This document shows, piece by piece, positions 16,450 through 24,845 of a stretch of DNA of 46,492 bases (position 1 is its first letter; each line of letters opens with the position of its first letter). Where the stretch lies: positions 1 to 46,492 of IMG/VR virus record IMGVR_UViG_3300049216_000331; one strand, 5' to 3'. Origin of the DNA: a virus. The notes under the pieces were generated by a model that saw only the letters and a program-made list of their open reading frames with translations, made no database searches and was not told the DNA's origin. Made by a program: the position numbers and the translations under genes.

Positions 16450-17739
16450 CTACGACTGACCGACGAACACGGCGGTCGGCGTCGGGGTCGTGGTGCCCGC
16501 GGCGAGCGAACCGATCGCGCGTGCGAGGCCGGTGCCTTCCGCGGGGGTCGGCGTCGGCAAGAGGTTCTGGGTGTACGTCGTCGCGGTGATGCCGTAGTCG
16601 AAGAATCCCGCCGTGGCCTGCGCGAGCGATGCGTAGCCGATGAAGCCTTGCGTGGCTCCGCCGACGGTGCGCTGAATCGCGTACGACGACGCTCCGACCG
16701 TTGCCGTCCAGACGAGCTTGTTGTAGTTCGTCGTCGAGAGCGTCGCGTTGCCCGTCGTCGTCGAACCCGCGGTGCCCGCAGGGCTCCATAGACCGTTCGG
16801 CGCGATGGCTGCGATCGTGTAGGTGTACGTCGTGGTTCCGGCCGTACCGACGGTCGTGACGGTCGGGGCACCCGGCGTGACCGGCAAGCCGTACGGCTGC
16901 GTCGCCGTCGTGCCCGTCTGCACGCCCTGACCGAAGTCGATGAACGTGTTCGTGCCGATGCCGACCGCGCCGATCGTTCCCTGCGCAGCACCGCCCGCCG
17001 AGCGCACGATAAGATAGCCCGCCGCGTCAGCGACCGGCGTCCAGGTGATGACGTTGTAGTTCGTCGCCGAGAGGGTCGCGTTACCCGTGGCCGTCGTACC
17101 CGCCGTGCCGAGCGCGGAGTACGTGCCGTTGACCGAGATCGCAACGAGGCGGTACGAATACGAGGTCGAGCCTGCGGTGCCGCCGTTCGTGACGGTCGGC
17201 GTCGGGGCGGCCGACGGCGGCTGGAACGGCTGGAGGTTGCCCGTACCGTCCGAGGTGAGGATCGTTCCGGGAACGATGGCGCCACCGGCCGTCGGTGCGA
17301 CGCAGAGCGCGTTGACCGGACCCTCGTACACGACGAGTGCGCCGACGCCCGAACCGAGCGGCAGATCGTCGATCACGAGCGGCGAGCCGGGCTTGATCAC
17401 GATGCCGAACTGCGACTCGTAGAACGCGGCCTGGGAGCCCGCAAAGACGGGGGTCGTCCAGAGCGCACCGCCGCCGTTGTTGGCGGTGAGCGTCCAGTTC
17501 CAAGCCAGAAGCGAGCCCGTGGGAGCAGGCGTCGGGATACCCGTGATCGAGGTGGCGTCGAGCACTTCGCGCTCCGCCGCTTCGAGCTTGGGAGCACCCA
17601 CGAACGGGGTCGAGACCTGACCCGTGTTCTGCACACCGGCACCGCCGGGCAATACGAAGGTCGAGCCCCCCGCGATCTGCGGGAGCGAGGTCGGATTGCC
17701 CGACGCCTCGACGACGTTGTAGAGCGTCAGGAGAGCCAT
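16450..17739 (-). CDS. capsid decoration / head-fibre-like protein with two tandem repeats
   Basis: 429 residues. N-terminal region of about 160 residues includes VLDATSITGIPTPAPTGS-type structural sequence. Two tandem homologous beta-rich repeats of about 100 residues follow (starting near TPTVTNGGTAGSTSYSYRLV and APTVTTVGTAGTTTYTYTIA), each with TGNATLS.TNYN followed by a Trp strand. This is the layout of fibronectin/Ig-like domains. Lies one gene from the major capsid gene, so capsid surface decoration or head fibre is the likely role (inference). Confidence 0.6.
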   Translation of the reverse strand: MALLTLYNVVEASGNPTSLPQIAGGSTFVLPGGAGVQNTGQVSTPFVGAPKLEAAEREVLDATSITGIPTPAPTGSLLAWNWTLTANNGGGALWTTPVFAGSQAAFYESQFGIVIKPGSPLVIDDLPLGSGVGALVVYEGPVNALCVAPTAGGAIVPGTILTSDGTGNLQPFQPPSAAPTPTVTNGGTAGSTSYSYRLVAISVNGTYSALGTAGTTATGNATLSATNYNVITWTPVADAAGYLIVRSAGGAAQGTIGAVGIGTNTFIDFGQGVQTGTTATQPYGLPVTPGAPTVTTVGTAGTTTYTYTIAAIAPNGLWSPAGTAGSTTTGNATLSTTNYNKLVWTATVGASSYAIQRTVGGATQGFIGYASLAQATAGFFDYGITATTYTQNLLPTPTPAEGTGLARAIGSLAAGTTTPTPTAVFVGQS

Positions 17740-17961
17740 CTACTTGCCCTCCCAGAGCTCGTTGTAGCCCTTCTCGTTCACCGGAATATCCGGTTCGGTC
17801 GTGAGCCCGTTGGGCGAGTAGAGCGTCTTGCCGGTCTTGTCGCCCGACCAATGATCGTCGAACTCGACCGCGCCCCACGGCACATCGTAGAGCTGCTCGG
17901 GATAGTCGGGACCGACCTTTATCGACTTGCGGATCGAACCGCCGCCTTTGACGTTTGCCAT
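17740..17961 (-). CDS. small hypothetical head protein
   Basis: 73 residues, soluble, beginning MANVKGGGSIRKSIKVGPDY, with several Asp/Trp/Tyr residues and an acidic C-terminus. It sits between the major capsid gene (16-base gap) and the decoration-like gene (adjacent). A small capsid cement or accessory protein is possible. Not recognised. Confidence 0.6.
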   Translation of the reverse strand: MANVKGGGSIRKSIKVGPDYPEQLYDVPWGAVEFDDHWSGDKTGKTLYSPNGLTTEPDIPVNEKGYNELWEGK

Positions 17962-17977
17962 CTTGCTTCGGTTGCTC

Positions 17978-19057
17978 CTAGAGGTTCAAGAGGTCGTTGA
18001 TCGGTCCGATCCAGCCATTGAGCCGCGGATTGTCCGAGGCGTACTGGAAGCCGATCACGTAGCGGCTCGTCTTGGAGAGAACGTTCGGCGTGTCGAGCCA
18101 CGGCACGAAATCGAAGCCCTTCTCGCCGAAGTACCAGATCTTCGTGTCGTTCGAGTTCACGTAGTAGGCGTTGTACCCGATGAAGGTGTTCGAGCCCGAC
18201 GTATACGTGACCGGGAGGAAGTGGTTGTCGCCGACGACCTCCGCGTTGAGAAGATGCGGGTTGGCGAGGTAGGGGTTCGCCGAGTCGCCGGGCGAGACGC
18301 GCACCTGCGCATCGAGCGCGAACATGTAGCTCGCGACGAACTGCTGATGGCCGAAGATGTGCGTCGGCACCGCGTCGCCGACCGAGCACGCGGCGTAGTT
18401 GCGGAGCAAGAACGATCGCGGCGCGTCGTTGGAGGCGGCGCCGAGGCCGCTCGTCGAGAGCGAGATGACGTTGCCTTGCCAGTTCGCGAACGAGTTCGTG
18501 CCGGTGCGCGCGATGTTGCCGTAGACGTTGTAGAGGTTCCCGTTGTCGCAGGCCTCGATCACGCCCGTGATCGGGTTGGCCGTCTGCGTTGCCGGGCCTT
18601 TGGTGAGCGAGCAGAGGTCGTTGCCGATGAGATCGGTGAGCGAAGCGATCGCGTCCTCGATCTGCACCGTGAGGTTGTCGACGCGCATGTTCGGCCCGCG
18701 GACCAACTTGAGCGTGATGTAGTCGAGCGTGACGGCCGCCTGGTAGAACGACCAGGGGAACGCGGCGACCGAGTAGATCGACTGTGGACCCGACGCGAGC
18801 GTGTCGTACTGGCCGAAGCTCTGCGCGGTGTTGTTCTTCGCCGAGAGGATCGGGAGCGCGAGGTAGCGCCCCTCATCCATCCGCTGCGCGAAGTCCCACC
18901 CGACTCGAACGACGCGGTTCGACTGGAACACGGCGTCGGAGACGTAGGGAGCGAAGGACTCGGCTAGGACGGCGCTGAGTTGGTCGTAGCCTCCGAGGCC
19001 GCTCGTCGCGAACATCTGGAGGTCGAAGGTAAACGGGACCTGAGGCTCGTCGCCCAT
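17978..19057 (-). CDS. major capsid protein
   Basis: 359 residues from ATG 19057, which is preceded by GGGAG at an ideal distance (TTGGGAGAAAACATG); the TTG at 19069 overlaps that ribosome-binding site and is rejected. The N-terminus contains FTFDLQMFATSGLGGYDQ, the short leader typical of phage coat proteins, then helical and beta sequence of HK97-fold-like composition (QIEDAIASLTDLIGNDL; the P-domain-like central portion). Follows the scaffold gene in the order portal, scaffold, coat. Function inferred from gene order and sequence style. Confidence 0.85.
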   Translation of the reverse strand: MGDEPQVPFTFDLQMFATSGLGGYDQLSAVLAESFAPYVSDAVFQSNRVVRVGWDFAQRMDEGRYLALPILSAKNNTAQSFGQYDTLASGPQSIYSVAAFPWSFYQAAVTLDYITLKLVRGPNMRVDNLTVQIEDAIASLTDLIGNDLCSLTKGPATQTANPITGVIEACDNGNLYNVYGNIARTGTNSFANWQGNVISLSTSGLGAASNDAPRSFLLRNYAACSVGDAVPTHIFGHQQFVASYMFALDAQVRVSPGDSANPYLANPHLLNAEVVGDNHFLPVTYTSGSNTFIGYNAYYVNSNDTKIWYFGEKGFDFVPWLDTPNVLSKTSRYVIGFQYASDNPRLNGWIGPINDLLNL

Positions 19058-19243
19058 GTTTTCTCCCAAACGGAAAGCAAGCTATGCTCTCTACGTTCGG
19101 GGGTCTGCCGCTTCGGTGGTGGGGGCCCTGAGGGGGATCCCCAGAAGTGCAAGTCCTACGGTCGAGCGATGAGACCGTTGGTGATCCGCAAGCGGGCCTC
19201 CGGTCTGATACGAGTTCGTTCTACCACGGGAACCGGGCGGGCG
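19058..19243. other. untranslated gap between scaffold and capsid genes
   Basis: Largest gap within the late operon (about 186 bases). It contains the palindrome GGGGATCCCC, a 6-bp hairpin ACGGTC/GACCGT at 19158-19163 and 19173-19178 with a 9-nt loop, and the capsid ribosome-binding site. No U-run and no tRNA could be built. It may act as an RNA processing site or 5' stabiliser raising capsid expression relative to scaffold, which is inference. Confidence 0.4.
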
Positions 19244-20659
19244 TCAAGCAGCTCCGGCAGCAATCATCGCAGCACGGTACGCTTGCTGCTCGGCCATGAA
19301 CGTGCGCGGGTCTTTGCGCCGACCCTGCGCGTCGTGGATGTCGGGCGGTTTCGGCAGGGCGCGGCGGGCAGGCTGAACCGCGGCGGTTCCTCCGGCCACG
19401 GAACGCGCGGCGCCTGCTTGAACGCCTGCGGCTTGGAGCGTCGTGCGGTCGATCGCTGCGAGCATGTCGGCGGCGGGCGAGGCGGTGTCGGCGCGCTCGG
19501 CGCGGTACTGCTGCGCGGCAAGCACGACGCCCGCGCGCGGACCGTACTGCTCGACGTAGCCGCCCTCGCGCGCATAGCGCAGGATCGGCGTGAGCGCGGC
19601 CTGGTCGCGAACTGGATCGCCCGTGAACTCCGTCGGGTACATGCGAGCGAGGTCTTGGTGGCCCTGCCACACCTGGAGGTTGCGCTGCCGCTGCTGCTCC
19701 GCTGCCGCCGCCGCGCGCTGCTGCTGCTCCCGGCCGGTACTCTCGTAGGTGTCGAGCCGCGCCTGGAGCGCGCCGAACTGCTGCTGCACCGTGGCGAGCA
19801 CGGGAGCGATCACCTCAGCGACGTAGGGATCGGTGATCTCGGGAATCTGGAGCGCGGCGGCGGGCGCCGGTGCTCCGGCCGGGGGTGCGCCTGCGGGTGC
19901 CGCGGGAGCGGCGGCCTGCGGGTACATCGGTTGCCCCATCGCGCGCCGGTTGAACATCTCGATCACGGCGTTGCCGAAGTCATTGTCGGCGAGCGCGCGC
20001 TGGAGCACGGGGAGGATCGGATCGAGGCGTCCCTCGACGATGAGCGGCTCGAGCGTCGGTCGGTAGCGGGAGAGCCACGATGCGTGGCGATCGACCTGCG
20101 CCTGTCTGCGATTGAACCGCTCGATCTGCTTGGCTTCGGCGCGGCGCGCGCGGACCTGGTACTTCGAGCCGTCGTCGTGCTCGAACGTCAGGGTCTCGAA
20201 GTCGGCCCAATCATCAAGCACCTGCGCGGCTGCGGCATCGGCGGCTGCTGCGCGCTGCGCGGGAGCGGGCGTCGCTGCGGCAGGCGCGTCGGCCGCGAGC
20301 GGTTTCTCGGGAGCGGCGAACCGGCCTTGCGGATCGCGGGGAGCGTCGGCTCTACCCGCGGCGGCGGCTTCGAGCGCCGCGCCAGCGTCGGCATCGTTGC
20401 CGAGCGCGCCGGTCGCATTCGGGTCGATCGTGGTGCCGTCGGTGATCGCGGGCGCCGTGACCGCGTTGCCCGGGATGATTGGGCGGCCGGTCCGATCATC
20501 GAGCGCGAGCGTCCCCTCGGAGAACGAGGGCATCGCCGCGGCGGCGACGGCTGAGTTTGAATCGGGGACGATCGTTCCGTCCGCGATCTTCGCGTCGATG
20601 AGTTTCTGTGCGTGTGCGGCGATCGCATCGCGCGATCCGGGTCCTGCTTGCGTCGACAT
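19244..20659 (-). CDS. capsid scaffolding protein
   Basis: 471 residues, Ala/Pro/Gln-rich, no cysteine. Low-complexity N-terminal third, a charged region, and a central coiled-coil (TVQQQFGALQARLDTYESTG and following Gln/Ala-rich helix, about residues 290-340). Ends with a basic region (GRRKDPRTF...). Position between portal and major capsid and this composition are characteristic of scaffolding proteins that shape the procapsid and then leave. No protease motif was seen. Confidence 0.75.
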   Translation of the reverse strand: MSTQAGPGSRDAIAAHAQKLIDAKIADGTIVPDSNSAVAAAAMPSFSEGTLALDDRTGRPIIPGNAVTAPAITDGTTIDPNATGALGNDADAGAALEAAAAGRADAPRDPQGRFAAPEKPLAADAPAAATPAPAQRAAAADAAAAQVLDDWADFETLTFEHDDGSKYQVRARRAEAKQIERFNRRQAQVDRHASWLSRYRPTLEPLIVEGRLDPILPVLQRALADNDFGNAVIEMFNRRAMGQPMYPQAAAPAAPAGAPPAGAPAPAAALQIPEITDPYVAEVIAPVLATVQQQFGALQARLDTYESTGREQQQRAAAAAEQQRQRNLQVWQGHQDLARMYPTEFTGDPVRDQAALTPILRYAREGGYVEQYGPRAGVVLAAQQYRAERADTASPAADMLAAIDRTTLQAAGVQAGAARSVAGGTAAVQPARRALPKPPDIHDAQGRRKDPRTFMAEQQAYRAAMIAAGAA

Positions 20660-20712
20660 TTCGTTCCACTCCCAAAGAGAAAAGCCGCGAGTCTCGGTCG
20701 CGGCTTACGCGG

Positions 20713-20814
20713 CTACTTTTTGTGTGCCGCTTTACGCGCCGCCTTACGGGTGCGCTTGGGGCCCGCCTTTTTGGCGTGGCGCATGTGCTCCATGAGGCCC
20801 TTCTTTTTTGCCAT
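20713..20814 (-). CDS. tiny Lys/Arg-rich protein
   Basis: 33 residues: MAKKKGLMEHMRHAKKAGPK followed by RTRKAARKAAHKK. About 40% Lys/Arg plus several His, with (K/R)xx(K/R) spacing. A GGTGA-type ribosome-binding site lies upstream of the ATG. Located between the scaffold and the Gly/Pro-rich protein. Possibly a nucleic-acid-binding or capsid-internal peptide; no family recognised. Confidence 0.6.
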   Translation of the reverse strand: MAKKKGLMEHMRHAKKAGPKRTRKAARKAAHKK

Positions 20815-20861
20815 CGTTGATCACCCCCTCACCTAGCTAGGATCTAGATCCTGCCGGTCGC

Positions 20862-21344
20862 TTAGACGGCCGTCCCCTCGTCGCCTCCGGGCATGGCATC
20901 GGCGTCGGGGCTGAAACCGAGTCCACCCCCGCCGGTCGCTTGATCCTCGCCCGTTGATGGCGCGCTCGGTCCCGAACGACCCGACGTGTAGTGCGAAAGC
21001 AGCGTGACAGCGGTCTGCGTGAGCCGCCGAATCACGGCGTTGACCTTGCCCATGTTCGACTTCTGGAACTCGGGCGTTTTGAGCGCGGTGCGAAAGCACC
21101 GAATCCCCATGTCGATCATCTGCCAACCGGGCTCGAGATCGACCGAGAGATCGGTGAAGAGTGCGCCGAACGGTGAGCCTGCGCCGGGCAGAGTCGCCCC
21201 GGGTGGACCCCCCGGGGGTGGTCCTGCGGATGCGCCCGGAGGCGCACCGCCTGGCGGCCCCATGGGCGGACCTCCCGGGGGTCCCGGCGGCGGTGCTCCC
21301 GGAGGTGCTCCGGGCGTCGCGAGTCCTGGCGGTAGTCCACCCAT
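20862..21344 (-). CDS. Gly/Pro/Ala-rich head-region protein
   Basis: 160 residues. Residues 1-60 are almost only Gly, Pro and Ala (repeats of PPGGPP/GAPPGAPP). The remainder holds a helical segment (DLEPGWQMIDMGIRCFRTAL; MGKVNAVIRRLTQTAVTLLS) and an acidic Gly-rich tail. Lies between portal and scaffold genes. It may be a flexible virion or scaffold-associated protein; unknown. Confidence 0.6.
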   Translation of the reverse strand: MGGLPPGLATPGAPPGAPPPGPPGGPPMGPPGGAPPGASAGPPPGGPPGATLPGAGSPFGALFTDLSVDLEPGWQMIDMGIRCFRTALKTPEFQKSNMGKVNAVIRRLTQTAVTLLSHYTSGRSGPSAPSTGEDQATGGGGLGFSPDADAMPGGDEGTAV

Positions 21345-21387
21345 CTATAGGCCTCGCTGCTTCATGAGCAACTCCCGGGGCGACATC

Positions 21388-21693
21388 TTAACCCGCGCTG
21401 ATCCGGTAAAGCATCGCAATCGTGCCCGTCGGTGCTCCCGAAGGAGTCGCGACCAGACCCACGACCGGAAGCCCCGGCGGCGGATACGTGAGCACTTGCC
21501 CCGCGGCGAGCGCAGGAATCTGCGGTACGTCGGCGGCGTTCCCACCGCCGTCGGTGAGCGCGATCGTAACGGTTTGCGCGACCGCAGCGTAGTTGATGAA
21601 TCCGACCAAAAAACGCGCCGTGGGAATCGAAACTGCCCCCGCGCCGGAAATCAGCGCAGCGGTGTATGGCGAGTTGATGATCGTGTTAGCCAT
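21388..21693 (-). CDS. hypothetical small structural protein
   Basis: 101 residues, Ala/Gly/Val/Thr-rich with alternating beta-type sequence (VTIALTDGGGNAADVPQIPA, LAAGQVLTYPPPG). Located directly after the portal gene with a short gap. Composition suggests a small capsid accessory or decoration protein. No family recognised. Confidence 0.6.
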   Translation of the reverse strand: MANTIINSPYTAALISGAGAVSIPTARFLVGFINYAAVAQTVTIALTDGGGNAADVPQIPALAAGQVLTYPPPGLPVVGLVATPSGAPTGTIAMLYRISAG

Positions 21694-21723
21694 GCGCCGA
21701 CCCTATACGCCGCGAGCGGGCAA

Positions 21724-23784
21724 CTAACCCGCTCCCTGCGTTTGCGGCGACTTCGCGCGCTTCGAGTTCGGTTTCTTCGCGGATCCCTTTTGCGGCTTCG
21801 GCATCGCGCCGGGGACGAGCCACATGAGGTTCGGGTCTTTGCGCTCTTTGCTGATGCGCCGCTCAAGCTCGGGCGCGGACTCGATCGCGCCGACGGCGGC
21901 GAGCAGCTTCCAGATCTCGGGCAAATCGACGATCGGTTGCCCGGAGCCGAGCAGGTTGAGCATCGTGTTCAAGCGCGCCGTCGGCGTCGCCGACATCATC
22001 GAGCCCGGCTTCGCATCGACGCGGTACGTCTCGCTCAAGTGCGATCCGAGAAGCGGGACCATTTCCTTGTGCCCGTAGGCGTTCTTGATCTCGACGATCT
22101 GGGGCTCGGTGTAGAAACGCTCGACGAACTCCTGAAACTGCTGACCGAGCCGTTGCATGCCCGCTTTGAGCGAACGCTGCGCGTCGCGGAACGAAACGCT
22201 CGACGCTTCTTGGTTCATGAGCGAGGTGTCGGTCGAGAGCTGCGCTTTCGGCGGGACCTTGCCTTGCGATTGCTGATTGAGCCCCGAGAGATCGTCGATC
22301 TGCTCGAGGTAGAACCGAATGAGGTTCATGATGTAGTTCGGCATCTCGGGCGCGGACTCGCGCTTGCCATACCGGAGCGTCATCATGTCCTCGCGCTGAA
22401 TCGACGCGGGAGCGTTCGTGATGTCGTCGTTCTGGAGATTCGATCCCTCGGGGATGCGCCAAATGGAATTGCCCGAAAGGTTCGCCGTATCGAACACGAT
22501 CGAGACGACGCGGAGCAACGCTTCGTAGGGATCTTCGATGAGGTCGATGTCCGAGAGCCCGTACATGCGCATCGGATCGGGGTGCGCTTCGATCTCGATG
22601 AACGGCATGTAGCCGAGCGGGTTGAGCATGTCGCCCTCTTCGGGCTTGAACGCGTCATCGACGATGATGAGCAACCGCCCATCGGGATAGAGCAGCTCGT
22701 CAACCTTGTGCTCGATCACGTCCCACGCATCCATCTCATCGAGGATGCGAATACCGCCGAAGTCTTGCAGCTCGCGCAGCCCATCGACAATCGACTGCGG
22801 CAACTCGTAGACGACGTTTCCCTCGGTGACGACGCGTCGCATCGGCTCCTCGGTCCCGTCGGCGTACTCGATCATTTTCGGCGTGCAGGCGGGCTCGCCG
22901 CTCGCCGTCATCATCGGCGTCTTGACCTTTACCGTCTTGTGCGGTCGCGTCCAAAACTCGCGGATGAGGATGCCGCTCGTTCCGCCCGCATCATCGGGCG
23001 GATTGGGCGAGCCTGCGTACGGCGGGTTGTTGACCGTCGCTCCGGTCGGCATCGTGAGCGTCGCGGGCGGAGCGAGGATGTTGCCGTTCTCGGTGTCGTT
23101 GGGATCGTAGTTCTTGTCGTACTTGTGCGTGAGCTGGCGCTCGAGATCGGGGAAGCGCGCAACGATCTTGCCGAAGCTCTCCCGATACTCGTACATGATC
23201 ACTTCGGCGTCGTCGATGCTCGTCGCGTTGCGATCGACCCACACCTGGAGCCCCGGAACAACGGTGAGCTTTGGTGCGTTGCGTTTCTTCGCGAATGGGT
23301 CGGGCCGCAAGCTCATGTACGACTTCTTGAGCACGCGGCTGGAGAACACGGTGTTGCGAATCACGCGCTGCCAATTGTACTGCTCGTAGGCCTGGCGAAA
23401 TGCGGCGGTGAGCACGTCGGCGGTGCGCTGGCCTTCGGGGCGCGTGGCCGAGTACGTGATCGTGGGCTCGGAGTCGGTGAGGATCGACGCCCACTTATCG
23501 GGCACCGTGAAGCACTTGTTGAGCCGCGTGCCGATCTTCCACGGCGGGCGGTTCTTCCAGAACGGCGTGCCGCCGCGCGCGAGGTTGAGCGCGCGGTTCA
23601 TTTCGGTCGTGATGTCTTGACGTTCGCGTTTGAGAACGCCCGCGCTCTCGCGCGCCCACGTCACGATCGCATCTTCACCCGGGTTGTTGTCGTCGGTCTG
23701 GAGCACGGCAGGCGGCGGTGCGCCGCCCATCCAGCCGCCGGGATTGGGAGCGATGGGCGAGAGCGACGGGCCGAATACCGACAT
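21724..23784 (-). CDS. portal protein
   Basis: 686 residues beginning MSVFGPSLSPIAPNPGGWMG. The N-terminal third has helical wing-like sequence with FTVPDKWASILTDSEPTITY; the middle includes AEVIMYEYRESFGKIVARFP; the C-terminal region is helical with QQFQEFVERFYTEPQIVEIK. Length and order suit P22/podovirus portals, which form the dodecameric entry channel. It lies downstream of the terminase genes and upstream of the scaffold, as expected. The C-terminal tail is Lys-rich (KPQKGSAKKPNSKRAKSPQT). Confidence 0.8.
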   Translation of the reverse strand: MSVFGPSLSPIAPNPGGWMGGAPPPAVLQTDDNNPGEDAIVTWARESAGVLKRERQDITTEMNRALNLARGGTPFWKNRPPWKIGTRLNKCFTVPDKWASILTDSEPTITYSATRPEGQRTADVLTAAFRQAYEQYNWQRVIRNTVFSSRVLKKSYMSLRPDPFAKKRNAPKLTVVPGLQVWVDRNATSIDDAEVIMYEYRESFGKIVARFPDLERQLTHKYDKNYDPNDTENGNILAPPATLTMPTGATVNNPPYAGSPNPPDDAGGTSGILIREFWTRPHKTVKVKTPMMTASGEPACTPKMIEYADGTEEPMRRVVTEGNVVYELPQSIVDGLRELQDFGGIRILDEMDAWDVIEHKVDELLYPDGRLLIIVDDAFKPEEGDMLNPLGYMPFIEIEAHPDPMRMYGLSDIDLIEDPYEALLRVVSIVFDTANLSGNSIWRIPEGSNLQNDDITNAPASIQREDMMTLRYGKRESAPEMPNYIMNLIRFYLEQIDDLSGLNQQSQGKVPPKAQLSTDTSLMNQEASSVSFRDAQRSLKAGMQRLGQQFQEFVERFYTEPQIVEIKNAYGHKEMVPLLGSHLSETYRVDAKPGSMMSATPTARLNTMLNLLGSGQPIVDLPEIWKLLAAVGAIESAPELERRISKERKDPNLMWLVPGAMPKPQKGSAKKPNSKRAKSPQTQGAG

Positions 23785-23787
23785 GGC

Positions 23788-24609
23788 CTAGAGCTGCCCG
23801 AGCTTGCGCGGAAGCATCTGTTTGTCGGCTTTGAAAAGCCGGGGGCGCACGCCGTCGATCCACTTCTTCTGCGACGCGGCGTATGCGGCGTCGCGCTCTT
23901 TCACAAAGCCCTTGTCCCAGAGCGCCATGCCCTTCGTGCGATGACGATACTCCGCGCGTCCGCCGCGCATTTGCGTGCCGCCGCGAACCGTGCCGTCGTG
24001 AACGACGCGCCCCTGCGCGTCGTACTTCGGCGCACCCTTGAGGACTTTGCCGTTGAGCACAACCGGATCGTTGCCGGGAATCGTGGGGTAGTACGTGTTG
24101 TAAAAATCATCCGACGGCGCGAACTGCAAGTGCTGGATGTGCTCTACGAAGTCTTGATCGGAAATGTGCGCACGCGCTCGGCCACAAGCGACGTGCGTGA
24201 GCTTGCCGTCGCGCATTTCCAACTTCGCTTGCAGGCAATCACAATGCGGCGAGCGAGCGCGCTCTTCAACCCACCACCCGAGAACCGTCGTGTTCGCGCG
24301 AATGGCTTCCGCCATGCCCGAGAAACGCGGCGTCTCGTAGACGGGTGTGAAGTGCTCCTCGATGTAGCGCGAGGCGACGCGCATGCGACTCTTCGGAACA
24401 TCGCCGATGTTGCGCGCATCGACAAAGTACGGCGCGCGCAACATCGCGGGATCGACGGGATGGAAGTCGAGATCGCGCGCGACGTGGGGCGTCGCGATCG
24501 GCAACCCCGCGCGCTCCTTGTAGACATCCGCGGGCGAGAGCACTTCGCCGAGCGGACCGCGCGGATCGAGAAACGCCTTGACGCGGCGCAGCGACTCGAT
24601 GAGGCTCAT
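23788..24609 (-). CDS. hypothetical protein near portal
   Basis: 273 residues beginning MSLIESLRRVKAFLDPRGPL. Contains a cysteine group (PHCDCLQAKLEMRDGKLTHV, then ACG) that might bind metal, and a basic Gly/Arg-rich C-terminal half. Lies 3 bases upstream of the portal gene and overlaps the upstream gene by 4 bases. Could be a packaging or assembly factor; no family recognised. Confidence 0.65.
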   Translation of the reverse strand: MSLIESLRRVKAFLDPRGPLGEVLSPADVYKERAGLPIATPHVARDLDFHPVDPAMLRAPYFVDARNIGDVPKSRMRVASRYIEEHFTPVYETPRFSGMAEAIRANTTVLGWWVEERARSPHCDCLQAKLEMRDGKLTHVACGRARAHISDQDFVEHIQHLQFAPSDDFYNTYYPTIPGNDPVVLNGKVLKGAPKYDAQGRVVHDGTVRGGTQMRGGRAEYRHRTKGMALWDKGFVKERDAAYAASQKKWIDGVRPRLFKADKQMLPRKLGQL

Positions 24610-24845
24610 CGGACCACTTCCGTTCGGTCGCGCAGTTTTCCGATCATGCCCTTGCGCATGAACGCAACCTTGAGCTCGGTCTCCACGGCGGAGATGTGCT
24701 CGATGTTGTCGCCCTCGAGGTCAACGGTGATCGAGCCGTCCTTGTAGGCGCGGGTGATGATCGTCACGTCGGGGTGGAGGGGCGAGGTGTATTTGTCCTC
24801 GCGAATCGGCTGCTCGAGCGCGCCACCCTCCTGGTAGTGCATCAT
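24606..24845 (-). CDS. hypothetical protein
   Basis: 79 residues beginning MMHYQEGGALEQPIREDKYT; the start is chosen because ATG at 24845 overlaps the stop of the co-chaperonin-like gene (ATGA). The longer frame upstream is shadow. Alternating beta-type sequence (VTIITRAYKDGSITVDLEGD) and a basic C-terminus. Linked by a 4-base overlap to the following gene. Unknown function. Confidence 0.65.
   Translation of the reverse strand: MMHYQEGGALEQPIREDKYTSPLHPDVTIITRAYKDGSITVDLEGDNIEHISAVETELKVAFMRKGMIGKLRDRTEVVR

Noticed and set aside
15768-17285. 505-residue minus-strand reading of the 15768 gene
   Set aside because: The N-terminal 284 residues are Arg/Ser shadow of the decoration gene; the real start is ATG 16433.
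19213-19230. tRNA-like D-arm (minus-strand GTTCCCGTGGTAGAAC)
   Set aside because: No matching acceptor, anticodon or T arm could be built around it.
21004-24747. 1247-residue plus-strand ORF antisense to portal and neighbours
   Set aside because: Very Arg/Leu-rich shadow composition, no motif, no ribosome-binding site, and opposite strand to clear portal and other genes.
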